Positions 1-11,500 of a DNA stretch of 64,000 nucleotides are shown here, piece by piece. Under the pieces are notes generated by a model that worked only from the letters and a program-made list of their open reading frames with translations, was not told the DNA's origin and did no database searches. The stretch is taken from the NCBI GenBank assembly GCA_027382625.1, contig JAJKFJ010021784.1:56171-120170 (forward strand). The letters run 5' to 3'. This DNA is from Tetmemena sp. SeJ-2015. Its lineage: Eukaryota; Ciliophora; Spirotrichea; Sporadotrichida; Oxytrichidae. Position 1 is the first letter of the stretch. Every line of letters starts with the position of its first letter. The position numbers and the translations under genes were made by a program.

Positions 1-2565
1 TACGGGCCTTACTACCCTCTCCACTCAGACAAGTACCTCAAGATGAGGATCATCCCTAAGCTTCTCTCTGAGGAGACCACCAAGTTCAGGTACTTCTCTT
101 GCAAGTTCAGAATCGAGAGATCCAAGGAGAAGGCAGCTAGGATTGTGCTATGGAGGGAGTTCAACATTGTCAACTGCTTCACCTTCGAAGCTTCTTTCCA
201 TGGCTATATCAATGACGACAGGTAGACTGAGGAGTTATAAGTATAATATCTAATGTAACTTTAAGAGTTCAACGACAAGACTTATGAGAAGATGGGAGAG
301 CACTTGGTAAACTCCATCTACGAATACTTCTTGATCATTGAGGAGGAAGAGCGACAACGCAAGGTCAAGCAGCTCAACAAGAAAAAGAAAAAGAAGAACG
401 CAGAGGACAAGTTAAAGAAGAAGAGCTAGAAGGACTCTAATGCAGATGCTCAAGGCAACAACTTAGTGGGAAATGAGTCACCAAGTAAGAAAACAAGTCC
501 AAGGACTAAGACAAGCTTGGAGGAGAGCAAGGTGAGTCAGAGTTTTGGAGCTATGACCGAGAACAGAATGGCTAATCTGAGTCCAGCTGTAAGTAAGTAG
601 GATGGGACTAATCCAAATGAGCCTCCTCTTGGAGACTTAACTTCACCTCATCAAAGATAAAGCCCTAGGAGGGTGATAGCAAGCACCTTTGGTGCAAGCC
701 TGTTAACAAGAGGGATCAGATCGCTGAAGTAGATATTCAAGCAGCTGAAGAAAGATGAGAAGACCAGATCAAGGCTGGAGAGAATAGAGGATGAGGAGAA
801 TAAGGGTGACGACAGTGATGATGGCGAAGGAGGTGGTGGAGGATCTGGAAGTGACTCCGATCCCCAGGATGACGAACTGACTGGAGCTGATCAGAACGTG
901 CTGATGGAGGACATTAAAGATGCTATCACTTAATTCAACGACTACTACAATGGTAATAAGAAGCCCATCAAACTTAAGAAACCCAAACCACAAATCTCCA
1001 ATACATACATCTATAGAGTTTTAATAAGAAGGATTCTCTTGCAATGGCTTAGAAAAAGTAGCAGGAAGAGCTAGAATAGAAACTCAAAGCTCAGAATGCT
1101 CAAAACTAGATACAGAAAAAGAAGAAGACGAATTAGGAGGATTAGAGAAGACCTTCATTCTAGCCACACATGCTCAAGTCTAGGATAATTTAGAGTAACG
1201 CCGCAAACCAGATGCTTAACAAAGCAGCTGTGCCAATCTATGGAAAGCAGAACATCATGAACTCAGGCTACTACATCGTCACCAACAAAGGAAGCACTTC
1301 TGCAGGTATGGGAGAAAATCCCCTTATCATCAACAAGATAGTCACCGATCTCAAAGGAATTGAGTACGTTAGCAAAGCCCCTCCTCCCAACAATCACATG
1401 AGGAACATCTAGAACCTCATAAACTAACACTACCCGCCCATTAAGAAGCCTGCTCAGAATAAAATCTCTCATTCTTCAAACTCCCAATTTGAAGATTTAC
1501 AGATTTTCAACAACTCAGCACTTGCTCAGACTCAACACAACAAGCATTTCAGCAATAGCAGGGGACTCTCTTAAAAGAATTACGGGGCCGATGATCTCCA
1601 GGCTGTATACTAGGTGAATGGAATCCTCAACCCCAGAGACTTTTAGATGCAGTTGATGGCTGTTCAAAGCCAACAAGAGAGATAGAAGGGTAGCCACTTG
1701 CAATAGCAGCAGCAGTTATTTTCAAATCAGCAGCTGCACCAAATCTATGACCAAAACCCTAAATCCCACAAGAAGAAGAGAGAGAACAGCACCAAGGATA
1801 TGTTGTCCAGTAACTTGATTCAAGCATGGTGAAGAGGAAAGTCAAGAATAACACTCCAATAGTACAGAGGATGGATAATGATTTCTCCCCTCCTAATGAT
1901 TACATTATAAACATATTTATTGATTCTTAGGGGACAGAACTGTTAAACCTGAACGGGTTTTCTATTAAAAACTAAGTGCAGTCCCAATTCAACTCTCTCT
2001 ACTAAAAGTTCAATTAGGCAGACTTGATGAACTTTTCGAACCAAAATTTGATGATGAACATGCAAAGCTAGATGCAAGCCTCTAAGCCCCACTTAAACCA
2101 TCCTGCATATCAAAACAGAGCTGAGGTAAATAAGACTAGTGCAAAGTAGCTAAATAGCAACTCTGGTATCTCTGGAATGCACCAACAGCAGCACTCGAAG
2201 CAAGAGCGCAGGAACTTAATGAGCACTTTCAACTAGATGGACCAGGCTGAGAAATTCTACTACGATCTCCACAACAAGACAGTTTCAAACTTCAACACCA
2301 ATCATGATGCGTTCAATTCTGATCTCCAACTAGTTCATTATTTTATGTTTTATTAGTGACAAAATAGTATAGAGACAGCTTTTTGGACTTGTCGGCTGAT
2401 AAAAAGCTTAAGCATAAGTAAGCTTCTCAAGATTTCTCTTCTGATAAGGCACTCAAAGATAAAAAAGGAGAGCTGAGCTTTTTGGACTTCCAAGAGAGGT
2501 AAATGATTCTGAGGGATCTCAAATCTACTGCATTTAAGAAATGTCCTTAAAATTATAATTGTTGA
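1..2565 (+). CDS. cytosolic carboxypeptidase (M14, CCP/AGBL family), 3' part
   Basis: The 5' end lies outside the window. The first 70 codons match the end of the M14 catalytic domain of the tubulin-deglutamylating carboxypeptidases (KFRYFSCKFRIERSKEKAAR, then VLWREFNIVNCFTFEASFHG). The Glu in FTFEASF sits where the family has its catalytic glutamate. Downstream is a lysine/glutamate-rich, then acidic and Gly/Ser-rich tail, ending in a Q/N-rich stretch. It reads only with TAA/TAG as Gln; TGA at 2563-2565 ends the last frame. Two IESs are visible (232-264, 954-1021). At 1826-1832 the frame changes: TGA (1830-1832) overlaps an ATG (1826) in the +1 frame, and the tail continues in similar Q/N-rich style. 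I read this as one protein with an unresolved frame step; a second overlapping gene is possible. The family assignment is firm, the C-terminal structure is not. Confidence 0.8.
232..264 (+). other. IES in carboxypeptidase gene, pointer GAGTT
   Basis: GAGTT occurs at 232-236 and 265-269 around an AT-rich spacer. Removing one copy plus the spacer (33 bp) joins ACT GAG GAG TTC AAC GAC, reading TEEFNDKTYEKM. Length is a multiple of three, so the frame does not decide; AT content and the repeat do. Confidence 0.6.
954..1021 (+). other. IES in carboxypeptidase gene, 10-bp pointer TAATAAGAAG
   Basis: TAATAAGAAG is present at 954-963 and 1022-1031. Excising 68 bp changes frame and joins the acidic region to NGNKKDSLAMAQKKQQEELE, which then stays open for about 800 bases. 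A GT-AG intron reading of nearly the same span is possible but gives a less natural join. Confidence 0.75.
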
Positions 2566-2571
2566 ATAAAA

Positions 2572-5500
2572 ATGGTAAAAAATATAATCAAAGAGCTACT
2601 GGTTTTCTTATAGCTTATTTAGTTATGTCTTTGCAGTAAAGAGTTAGAGTTTTAAATTCTCCTGAATTTAAACTTTCATTCAGATTTGAGTTCGATACAC
2701 TAATCTCTTCCTTGGAGTAAATACCTGAATTAAGATTAGGGATAGCTAATGTATATGACTTCAAAAAGAAATTTGAAAATGATCAACTGGAATCCTTGAA
2801 TAAACAAAAATTGAAAACTCTATTTAACAAGCAAAGACTCTTCTTCACGAGTACGATAATAGATACAAGGATTATTTAAGAAATTTACTATGATGATCCA
2901 TTAGAATTGCAGATTTAACTTCAGGCTTCGAATAAACTGTTGAAGGAAATATCTCAAGATCCGAAAGCTAAAATTACAACAATCATTCTTTAGGATATAA
3001 ATACTAAGATCAATTAAGAGCTCATCTTTGAACTATCTTAAAATGGAATTGAAAATATCATAATTTAGGGAGGCGACTCTTTATAAAGTCTAGATCCATA
3101 AAGCTTTGCGTAGAAAATTCTCGAATACTAATTGAGAGAGGATCAACCAAAAACATTTGGCAAGAATGATAAGGTCATAAATTTAATAAAAGTGCCACTA
3201 ATAGATTCGGAAGTGAGATTTTCAAATATCATATAAAAAATATGCGATAACGGAGTTCAACAATTCTAAATGTAATTCATTGAAATATTTGACAAATTTC
3301 AAGGAACTTAAAGTAAATCAATGAACAACAGTATCAAAAAGATAAATCTACCACTCATAATAAATATGAATTACTCTTTAGACTTTGTGGACAGAATTTA
3401 AACTTTTTAAAAGCAAGTTTAATAAGTACAGGAATGTATAAATTAAGACTAAGAAAATACTCAACTGCAAATATCTTTCAAGTTTCTAGAAGGCTCATCA
3501 TAAGTTAAATTAATAATTATCATACTTATTTTGTACATAAGTATAAAAATTTGTTTAAGAATTTAATGATGCCTTCTTAGACGATTAAATCGATTCGTCA
3601 AGTTATCTTTACAATAAAAATCCTCTTCCTTTTGACATAAGCAAAGATTTTCTTCTTCACAGGCAAAAGTTAAGTTCACTTAAGAAATTCCAAGCGCTGT
3701 CTCTCCTATTATATGAAATTTATGGGCTAAGTTAGAATGAATAATAGTCTGAGTTCTTCCTCTAATTTAAAGAGATCTAAATTCCGAAAATGAAAACTTA
3801 CACTAAGTTCAAAGCCTTGTCTCTAATAACTTTACTGAAAGCAAGCTAATAATCTACAGAGAGTATGTCTAGATTTAAAATATAAAGCTGAAGGAAATGG
3901 AATAAGATATATCTATCCTTATAAATGATACTATAAGCTTGGTTGTTTAATTTCTGGTAAAGGAGCTTAAACTAAATTTGAATCTGAAATAAAAATACAT
4001 AAGAAAGCAGTAAGTAATGAGTGAGATCTCTGAACTTCAATAAGTATAGTTAGAGATGATCTATGTAGAAAATTTAGATACTGCTATTATAGAGGAAAGA
4101 CTTTATAATTTTAAAGTTAGAAATGATTCAATAGCAATTGTTCTTGACTCTAATCTAGAACCTGTAGAGAATAATTATATATTATAATCTATCGAAGAAG
4201 ATGGCAACACTGCATTTAGCAAGCAATTGTAAATATTTTTATCTATCTTGATTAATTCACAGTTCTTTAGTTCAGCAATGACAAATATATAATTTACTAG
4301 TGAATTTAAATTTATTTTATTGATTGGAACCTGTAGAGAGTTAGACTTTAGTTAATTTAGAGTTGAGTGAAGAAGATGAATTATATTTAATTGTAATTTA
4401 TGGGGAAAGAGTTGAAACCATTTTCTTTGAATACATTCACAGTTATTTATAAATGACAAAGACTGCTTATAATTTGTAAGGAGAATGGATTTCGATCACA
4501 GGTATTCTTAATGCAGAATATAAAGTGAACAATTTAAAGAGGTTAAAGAACACTCTAAGACAAGTAGATAGTTTTATCGATAAAGTATCTTCAATGCAAT
4601 AATTTCACCAGTCGAGATAATGGAGAATAATTTCTACAAGCTTACTATAAATAAATTTAATTATTGATAAATGTTGAGGGAAATATTTAAGAAATTCTTT
4701 TGAAATAGAGCGAGGGCGAAAAGAATAAAATCTCTAAAATTAGTTTCTCATATTACTTTAATGATAATGAAAAACAAAACCAACTCACTGGCATGAAAGT
4801 TATTCTTAGTTATAGAAATGAAGGCCAATTATTAACTTGCTTAAGTTACTTTAAACGCTCTGATTTAAACTTAGAAACCAAATTAAATTTATTGTGAATC
4901 TAGAAATTAAATTATACTTGAGAATCAAAAAGAAAATAGATGATTAAATTTCCTAGAAATATAAGATGTCTGAGTTGTTGTAGTCTGTCCCTTAATATAT
5001 TACGTTTAATTTAACATATCTCCTAATTTAAATGTGGAACTCAACAACTCTATCAATAGCAATAGCAACTTCACCCACTCTTACAAGAGAGCTCGCAGAC
5101 ACCATCGAGATCTTCAAGGCCACAAAGTTCAAAAACTGAAGGCTACCCTTTTGATTTACAGAGACTTATCTTTGCTGGCATGCAACTTGAAGAATTGAGA
5201 TTAGACAAAATTTTGAATACTTTTGACAACTCATTACTCAATTCAGATCTTCAAGACAATCAAAACCTTCTACCTAAACAACATCAAGAACGAAAACAAC
5301 AAAAAAAAAGAAAAGAGAATTCGAAACTAAAATGGAATCAAAATTATAAAAACTACGTCTTGCCAGTGAGGATCTTGACGAAAATCTACATACCGCCTCC
5401 TTCACTCATTAATAATTAAAATTTAATATATTTATGCTATCACTTATTATAAGTCACTTCCTACGGCACTTATATATCTTCATTTAAGTTTTTATCATCA

Positions 5501-7141
5501 TCTATCACTTATTAAATTCTTCAGTATATTAGACGGCCTTCTCTTTGAGTAATCATTTTGCCTTTACAAAAGAGGGGAACGGTAAAAGGAAATCATTTTC
5601 AAAACCAAAGTCTTATACTCACGAGCTTTGGATTTATAACTAAGAATCAATTTTGGAACGAAATAGTTCTAGTAAAGGGATCACTTAGATTTTTATATAA
5701 CCAGAGAAGAGTTCTCGTAGAAAATCTTTTCAGTTATTTTTTTAAATAAAATAAGATAGAGCTATAAGATTCAAGATAGCGAGAGTTAAAATATGAGACT
5801 TCTAAATTAATTAATAAATTCTCTAATAAAATAGTATCATAAAAATATTTTATTTAAATTCATTAGATTTATTAAAAGTGTAAATAAAGATATATTCAAG
5901 ATGTTAAATTATTGAAAAGTCATTATATAGGTTTCTATTATAATAAAAATAGCACTATATACTTATTTCTTTAGTTATTGAGTAAATTAAATGACTTCAT
6001 AAATTATTGAGATGCTCTTCCTCTTTAATTGTTTATGACAATAATCGGAATCTCGCTACCTCAATCATAGTTTCCCAACCTATAAACGTCTAAATACTAG
6101 AAAATAACGAGATTGAGTTTAAATTAGAAAAGGATTTAGGTAATAGTGGATCTTGGGAAGCTGCAATTTTTATAGAAGAAGTAAAGGATATAGAATCAAG
6201 AGATCATTTCAATTATGAGTTAAGGTAATCAATTCAAAGATAAAGAACACCTCCCCTCGTGTTGAAAATAACTAACTTTTGATTTTTATGTTAAGAAGAG
6301 ATGTATCTTTTTAAGAGTTCCTTAGTTTGTAAATAGAGGATTTAACATTACCATTAAATCTCAATACTCTTTAAGAAATAGACGATTTGTAGATTATAGA
6401 TGTTCATGCTTTTGATCCTAATAAGTCAGTAGACTTCATTAATTTATTTCTTTGTTCATAGTTCAGAATTCAAATCCCTCTGATATACTTAAGATAAGAA
6501 CAAGTCAAATATATCCTTTTACTATCAAATAGAAGACTTATAATCAACCATCATATACTAAAATTAAACAAACAGACTATCAATTCAACGAACCTTAGGA
6601 TGGGAAAAATGAACGAAATAAATATTTTGAAACCATGTTCCAAAAAGAATAAGAGACAAATAGTTAGGATTAAATAGATATCTCACTATTGGATGAAATT
6701 TGGAAGAACAGCTTGAGCTCAAATATAGTATCTTTAAAAGATTAGGAGCTTGAACTAAAACCTTTTTAGAAAGCTATAATCAGCTTAAGAATGAATGATG
6801 CCTACAATTAGAGTTCTTATTTATAGCAGAGTGAAATAAGATCGACAATTTTAACTCAGAGTAAGCTATCTAAATACAGAACTAGCATCTAAGATTTAAG
6901 ATAGCTTGAAAACTATCGAAGGGCGGTTAGGGAGTATGAAATAGCTATTGAGAAATACATTTAGTAGAATTATTCTTGCTTTTAATCAACATACTTGGCT
7001 TTTACTGCAATCATTTTTCTTCTACTCTCAACTTCATTCCTAATCTACAGCAAAAAGAAAAATCATGAAAGATTCAAGACCTTTCATGACTAAATCAATA
7101 AATAAGAAAACAATTAAAGCAATAAATCCAAGTGTGAGTGA
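2572..7141 (+). CDS. large AT-rich putative type I membrane protein, unknown function
   Basis: Long stretches are open only with TAA/TAG as Gln. The proposed start at 2572 is followed by a hydrophobic signal-like peptide (MVKNIIKELLVFLQLIQLCL). Near the end (about 6985-7050) a single membrane segment (AFTAIIFLLLSTSFLIY) is followed by a basic tail and TGA at 7139-7141. The reading frame steps several times (about 2640, 3547-3565, 3850, 4370), which suggests IESs or 19-25 nt introns; I could not settle each junction. Clear coding stretches include 2640-3550, 3570-3850, 3860-4370, 5560-5930 and 6600-7141. I recognise no domain. The start is only 6 bp after the carboxypeptidase stop, so either the two share a macronuclear chromosome or the true start is elsewhere. 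The ubiquitin-like piece at 5.0-5.4 kb may not belong to it. Confidence 0.5.
5032..5419 (+). CDS. ubiquitin-like domain fragment
   Basis: From ATG 5032 the frame gives a stretch ending TRELADTIEIFKATK, comparable to ubiquitin around its DTIENVKAKI region. After a frame step near 5135 comes KTEGYPFDLQRLIFAGMQLE, matching ubiquitin [20 protein letters not shown] at most positions, including QRLIFAG. The following residues diverge and no C-terminal Arg-Leu-Arg-Gly-Gly is seen. It could be a divergent ubiquitin-like gene, a decayed copy, or MDSs of a ubiquitin gene lying among segments of the flanking membrane-protein gene. The similarity is clear; its status as a functional gene is not. Confidence 0.4.
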
Positions 7142-7348
7142 ATATATTCGTTGATTACATTTTTCTTAATTTTTAATTATTTCCATTATGAAAATAGAAG
7201 CAGATTCTTACCTAAGCAAAATTAATTGATAAATAATATCCGAATGTCTGCTCTCCTTTTAGTTTTGAATACTGAGCTTTATGTTTTTGCTTACGATGAT
7301 GACTTAACAATTATTAACTTATTTTGGAAAGTGGATAATAATTAACGC

Positions 7349-8426
7349 TCAGCAGCATTTTTTCTTTCCCTTATCTACTTTAGTTCTTCTGCCGTCTAGC
7401 TTAAGATTTGCATTAGGATTGAATGAGTCAAGGCCATCTACTTTGAGTGCACCTCTGGTGTTCCCTATTTTGTTGGGGAGCTCAACTGTAGTTGATCCAT
7501 TTAGTTAATTGTGAATTATCCCTGTAGAAAAAATTAGGACAGTGTTATCTCCAATGAAGAAAAATATTGAATTTCAGCACTTACTTCTTGCAAGTTCAGT
7601 GAAGAGCTCATTTACTCCGTTGCCTGTTTTTGCGCTGGTTGCGTAATACGAGCTATTATGAGTCTTCGCATATTACTATGCCATCTCCTCTTTTATTTAT
7701 AAAGGGAAGTTAAGTATTTCTAATATAAAGTAGAAAAAATCGATATTTAATTGATTCCTAATAAAATACTGATGCTTTCTAATAATTTTGCTATTTCAAA
7801 AGTGAATTAGAAAAGTTCACCCCTCTTAAATTTATATTTGATTGTAGAGATCAGATTTATTGCCTGCAATCAGAATTGGTATCTCGTTTGGAAGATAGTT
7901 TCTTAACTCGGTAACCCATTAGTTCATCTTTTTGAATAATAATTAAAATGAAAGAGTCTACATCTGTTGCGTCATACACCACCACAGCACCTAAAACACA
8001 AATTATCCTCCTAATTTTCTATGACGACATCAAGTGATATCAAATAAGAAAAGCCCATTAAGCTTCTAGTATAAAAAAGTACACTCACCTTCTGCTCCTC
8101 TGTAGTAGACTTAATTGAGAGCATTATATCTCTCTTGACCTGCAGTGTCCCATATTACTAATTTAATCGTCTTATCGTTTATGCTAATCTTCTTCTCTAT
8201 GCAAGTCGCATCCACTGTCGATTGTTGATGCTCGTTAAAGATCCCATGCGAGAATCTGTAAGTCAGAGAGGTCTTTCCTACTCTCGCTATTCAATAGATT
8301 AATGCTATCTAAACAGCTTTCAGTTTTATTTACCTTCACCAAGCACGACTAAAAGGATTATTTTAAATGTCTAAAAATGCATTTTCTGAGTGAGTTTACT
8401 TTAGCTGGACTAATCTTTTTTTCCAT
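7349..8426 (-). CDS. Rab21-like small GTPase
   Basis: Starts at ATG 8426-8424 and ends at TGA 7351-7349. Visible in order: P-loop GEARVGKTSL (after removing a 47-nt GT-AG interruption, 8287-8333), switch I region with the threonine of STVDAT, switch II WDTAGQERYNAL, NKSD base-recognition motif, SAKTGNGVNELF, and a C-terminal KKKCC for double geranylgeranylation. The spacing and VLGEARVGKTSLTYRF best resemble Rab21/Rab5-type proteins, which act in early endocytic traffic. Several further interruptions occur (about 7.56-7.62, 7.68-7.86, 7.92-7.95, 8.00-8.09 kb). Some have GT..AG ends, so introns and IESs are probably mixed. All key nucleotide-binding residues are present. Confidence 0.85.
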
Positions 8427-8599
8427 TACAATCAACAATAATTAATATACAAGAGCCGAAAATTAAATCTCTATGCAATCTATCTTCAATCTGAGAGCGT
8501 AGTGAAATATTTATGCCTTATTTCATGATAAAGATTCAAGTGAGAATGCATTCATTAATTATAAATTAATTGCTAACTCTTAAAGACTCAAAACACTTA

Positions 8600-11500
8600 A
8601 TGCTATCTAAACCTATTAACTCCTCAAGAATGCATTGACAACCTCAAGAAACTTACTAAGTTAAACAAGAACGTTGTTTACAACCCTAGGTAAATATTAA
8701 GATAATCAGTTACTTTAATAAAAAATAGAGGAACTTAATTATAAATTATAAATGTATGAGGGAGCTCTACGAATATGCACTCCAACCAGAGCACATCGCC
8801 TCCATCCACCCATCTGTCACTCCTAATTTAAGATTAAACATCGGTGCCCTCTCAGTCTCATCTGGTCTTAAGACAGGCAGAACTTTTCTAAAAGCTCGAT
8901 TTTTAAAAAGAGAGTTGTTCTCGATGCTCTTGAATGGAAAAAGCGCTGAGATGAATGCAGCTTGATTTTGACTAAGAAGATGAGAATCTTGAATCATGTG
9001 TTTTTTTGTTTTAAAGTCTCTATTACATTAAATCATTCGTTTTAAAATAAAAGAAGATGTTTTTGAGTTGTGCATACTTAAGCGTATCTTTAGACCATCT
9101 GGTGGGGAAGCGTAAACATTCCTATTGACCCCAAGGGCTATGTCAGAAACAAGAGAAGAGCCACCGACTACCTCAACATTGCAAAGAGGGTATGAATGAA
9201 TCACTCCTCATCACTATCTTATTAATAATACTAATTATATAGCTCTTTATCATTCAATACATTCTAAAAATGATAAATTTATTTATAATTATCTTGATTT
9301 GATTGATTACATCTGATGAATGAACCTATCACGCTTTGTTCATGAAGAACATGATGATCAGAGCTCCTATTGAGCAATTTAAACTTTGCCAAGGGCGCAG
9401 ACTTCACTATTTTGAATGCTAGCATATTATAGCATGCTAGTGCCAATCAGGGACAAAAGGGAGACACTACAGTACTTTTCGGTCTATCAGGAACTGGAAT
9501 TACCATATTCAATCTATTTAATTAAAGGAGATAGCTTGATCCTTTAATTGCATTAATTTATATTTGGGTTTACTAAATATTTTTCTTCTTGAATTAAGAA
9601 CAAGGAGTTATTAATTTATACAATATAAAATTAGATCCTTCTACATTCAGTCTGGACTCAATAATAATTGGAACTCAGTATGCTGGAGAGATAAATAAAT
9701 ACTTTATATCAGGTAAGAGAATGAGCTTGAAGATTTAAACTACATTTAATTAGCAAGGCCTCTTATAACGAGCTTGCAAAATATTAATGCTTACAAAATG
9801 AATTTTCATGTGTTCAAATTACTTAGAAATTAATTATCCTTTATTTTCATATTTTAATTAAGAAAATAATTTAAAGTTAATAGGTTAAAAAGTAAAATTT
9901 AACCATTTAATCACTTTATCTAAAAATTATTTAAAATACGTCGATATTTTTTATAGTGGCACCCCCAAGGAGGTTATTCAAAATATAATTTAAATTATTC
10001 ATGGATAAAAATAAATTAATTTGTTCTCTTACCGACTCCGTATTTGCTTTTAAATATATTTGTTAGTCTTGTACTTCTCGACCATTAATATTTTGACAAC
10101 TCTCTTTTCCTTGGGAGTTCTGCATTAAGTAGCACCGTTGTAAGCAATCAGTTATAAAATATGTTTTATATTGAGAATGGTGAATTTGATGAGTTGAATG
10201 GTGGTAGGAGTGACATTAAAATATAATAAGAGCTCAGCAACGCTATAGTTTGGTTATATCCATCTTAAATCTATCATATCCATTTCTTGTTGTTGATTCC
10301 AAGCTTCTTCACAAATTCTAGCATGAGGAGCAACAGCGAACTGTCTGAGTCCATTCCATTATATAAGAAGGATCTAGCCAAATGGTTTCTGGCAGTGATA
10401 GAGGCTTTAGATAGTATTATAAAATAACTAATCTTTATCATGAATGTAAGGAAAGATTTTCACAAATCAAAGTTAATCTACACCTCACAAAATAGGTTAC
10501 CAATTAGAGTTAAAGCAACTAAAGAATCTTTGCTTTCATTATCATAAGGATTCAATTATTTCGTCACTTTTAAATCACTCCCCTATTTAACCAGCATACT
10601 AATATTTCAATTCAAGAAAGTATGAATAGTAAATAACTTATCAAATATTGATAGGGTCTGGTTGAAATAACTCTGCATTTCATTTAGTATTCCTAGTCCC
10701 AGCCGGCATATCCGTCAATGATAAGAAAATGAATATTTCAATATGCTAAATTTTTAATTAATTTTGAGGTTCTCGATGCTACCACTAAAGATGTAAGTAG
10801 TAATAAGTGGAAAAAAACGCTCTCTTAATTCAATAAAACTTATGAAATACTTTCATCTTTTTGAGCAGTTGCAAAAAGACTTTCCCTTGGTCATTATATA
10901 GTGCAATATTTATGAATGCTGGCGAGTTCGGAGCTGATCCAAGTACTGAAAACGTTACCAGTGATACCTCAGTCAACGTCAACTTCACTGACAGAGAGCA
11001 AAGTTATTCTTGGAACTCATCTTATAATATGTCTTAGGAGAGATGAAGAAGGGACTTTTCGGAGTCATGCACTATTACATGCCCCAAAGAGGAGCCCTAT
11101 CCATGCACGCTAGTGAATCAAATTAATCTAGCAATAACTGGAAAGACTACTCTCTCCGCAGATCCCCACAGAGCTTTGATCGGAGATGACGAGCACGTTT
11201 GGACCAGCAAGGGTATCTTCAACATCGAAGGAGGATGCTACGCCAAGTGCGTTGGCCTCTCAAGAGAGAAGGAGCCCGAGATCTATGACGCAGTGAGATT
11301 CGGATCTATTCTTGAGAATATCAAGTACTACCCAGACCAACCAAGAGTCGTTAACTATGATGATATTTCAATCACTGAGAACACTATTGCAGAAAAAATA
11401 TTTCTAAATCTATCAGCACAAAGAATATTTATCGTTATAGAGTCACCTACCCCTTGGAATATATCCCAGGAGTTAAGATCCCAGCTGTTGGAGGTCACCC

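Noticed and set aside
2377..2489. Direct repeat AGCTTTTTGGACTT at 2377 and 2476 as an IES pointer pair
   Set aside because: The 99 bp between them are coding-like in the same frame and not AT-rich, so a repeated protein motif is more likely.
3547..3565. 19-nt GT..AG interruption as a proven intron
   Set aside because: It fits the frame, but an alternative AATTT repeat nearby and the AT-rich context leave it undecided, so no separate feature was made.
10916..11113. Plus-strand ORF starting [10 protein letters not shown]
   Set aside because: It is an out-of-frame shadow of PEPCK MDSs 8 and 10; the other frames encode [13 protein letters not shown] and [14 protein letters not shown].
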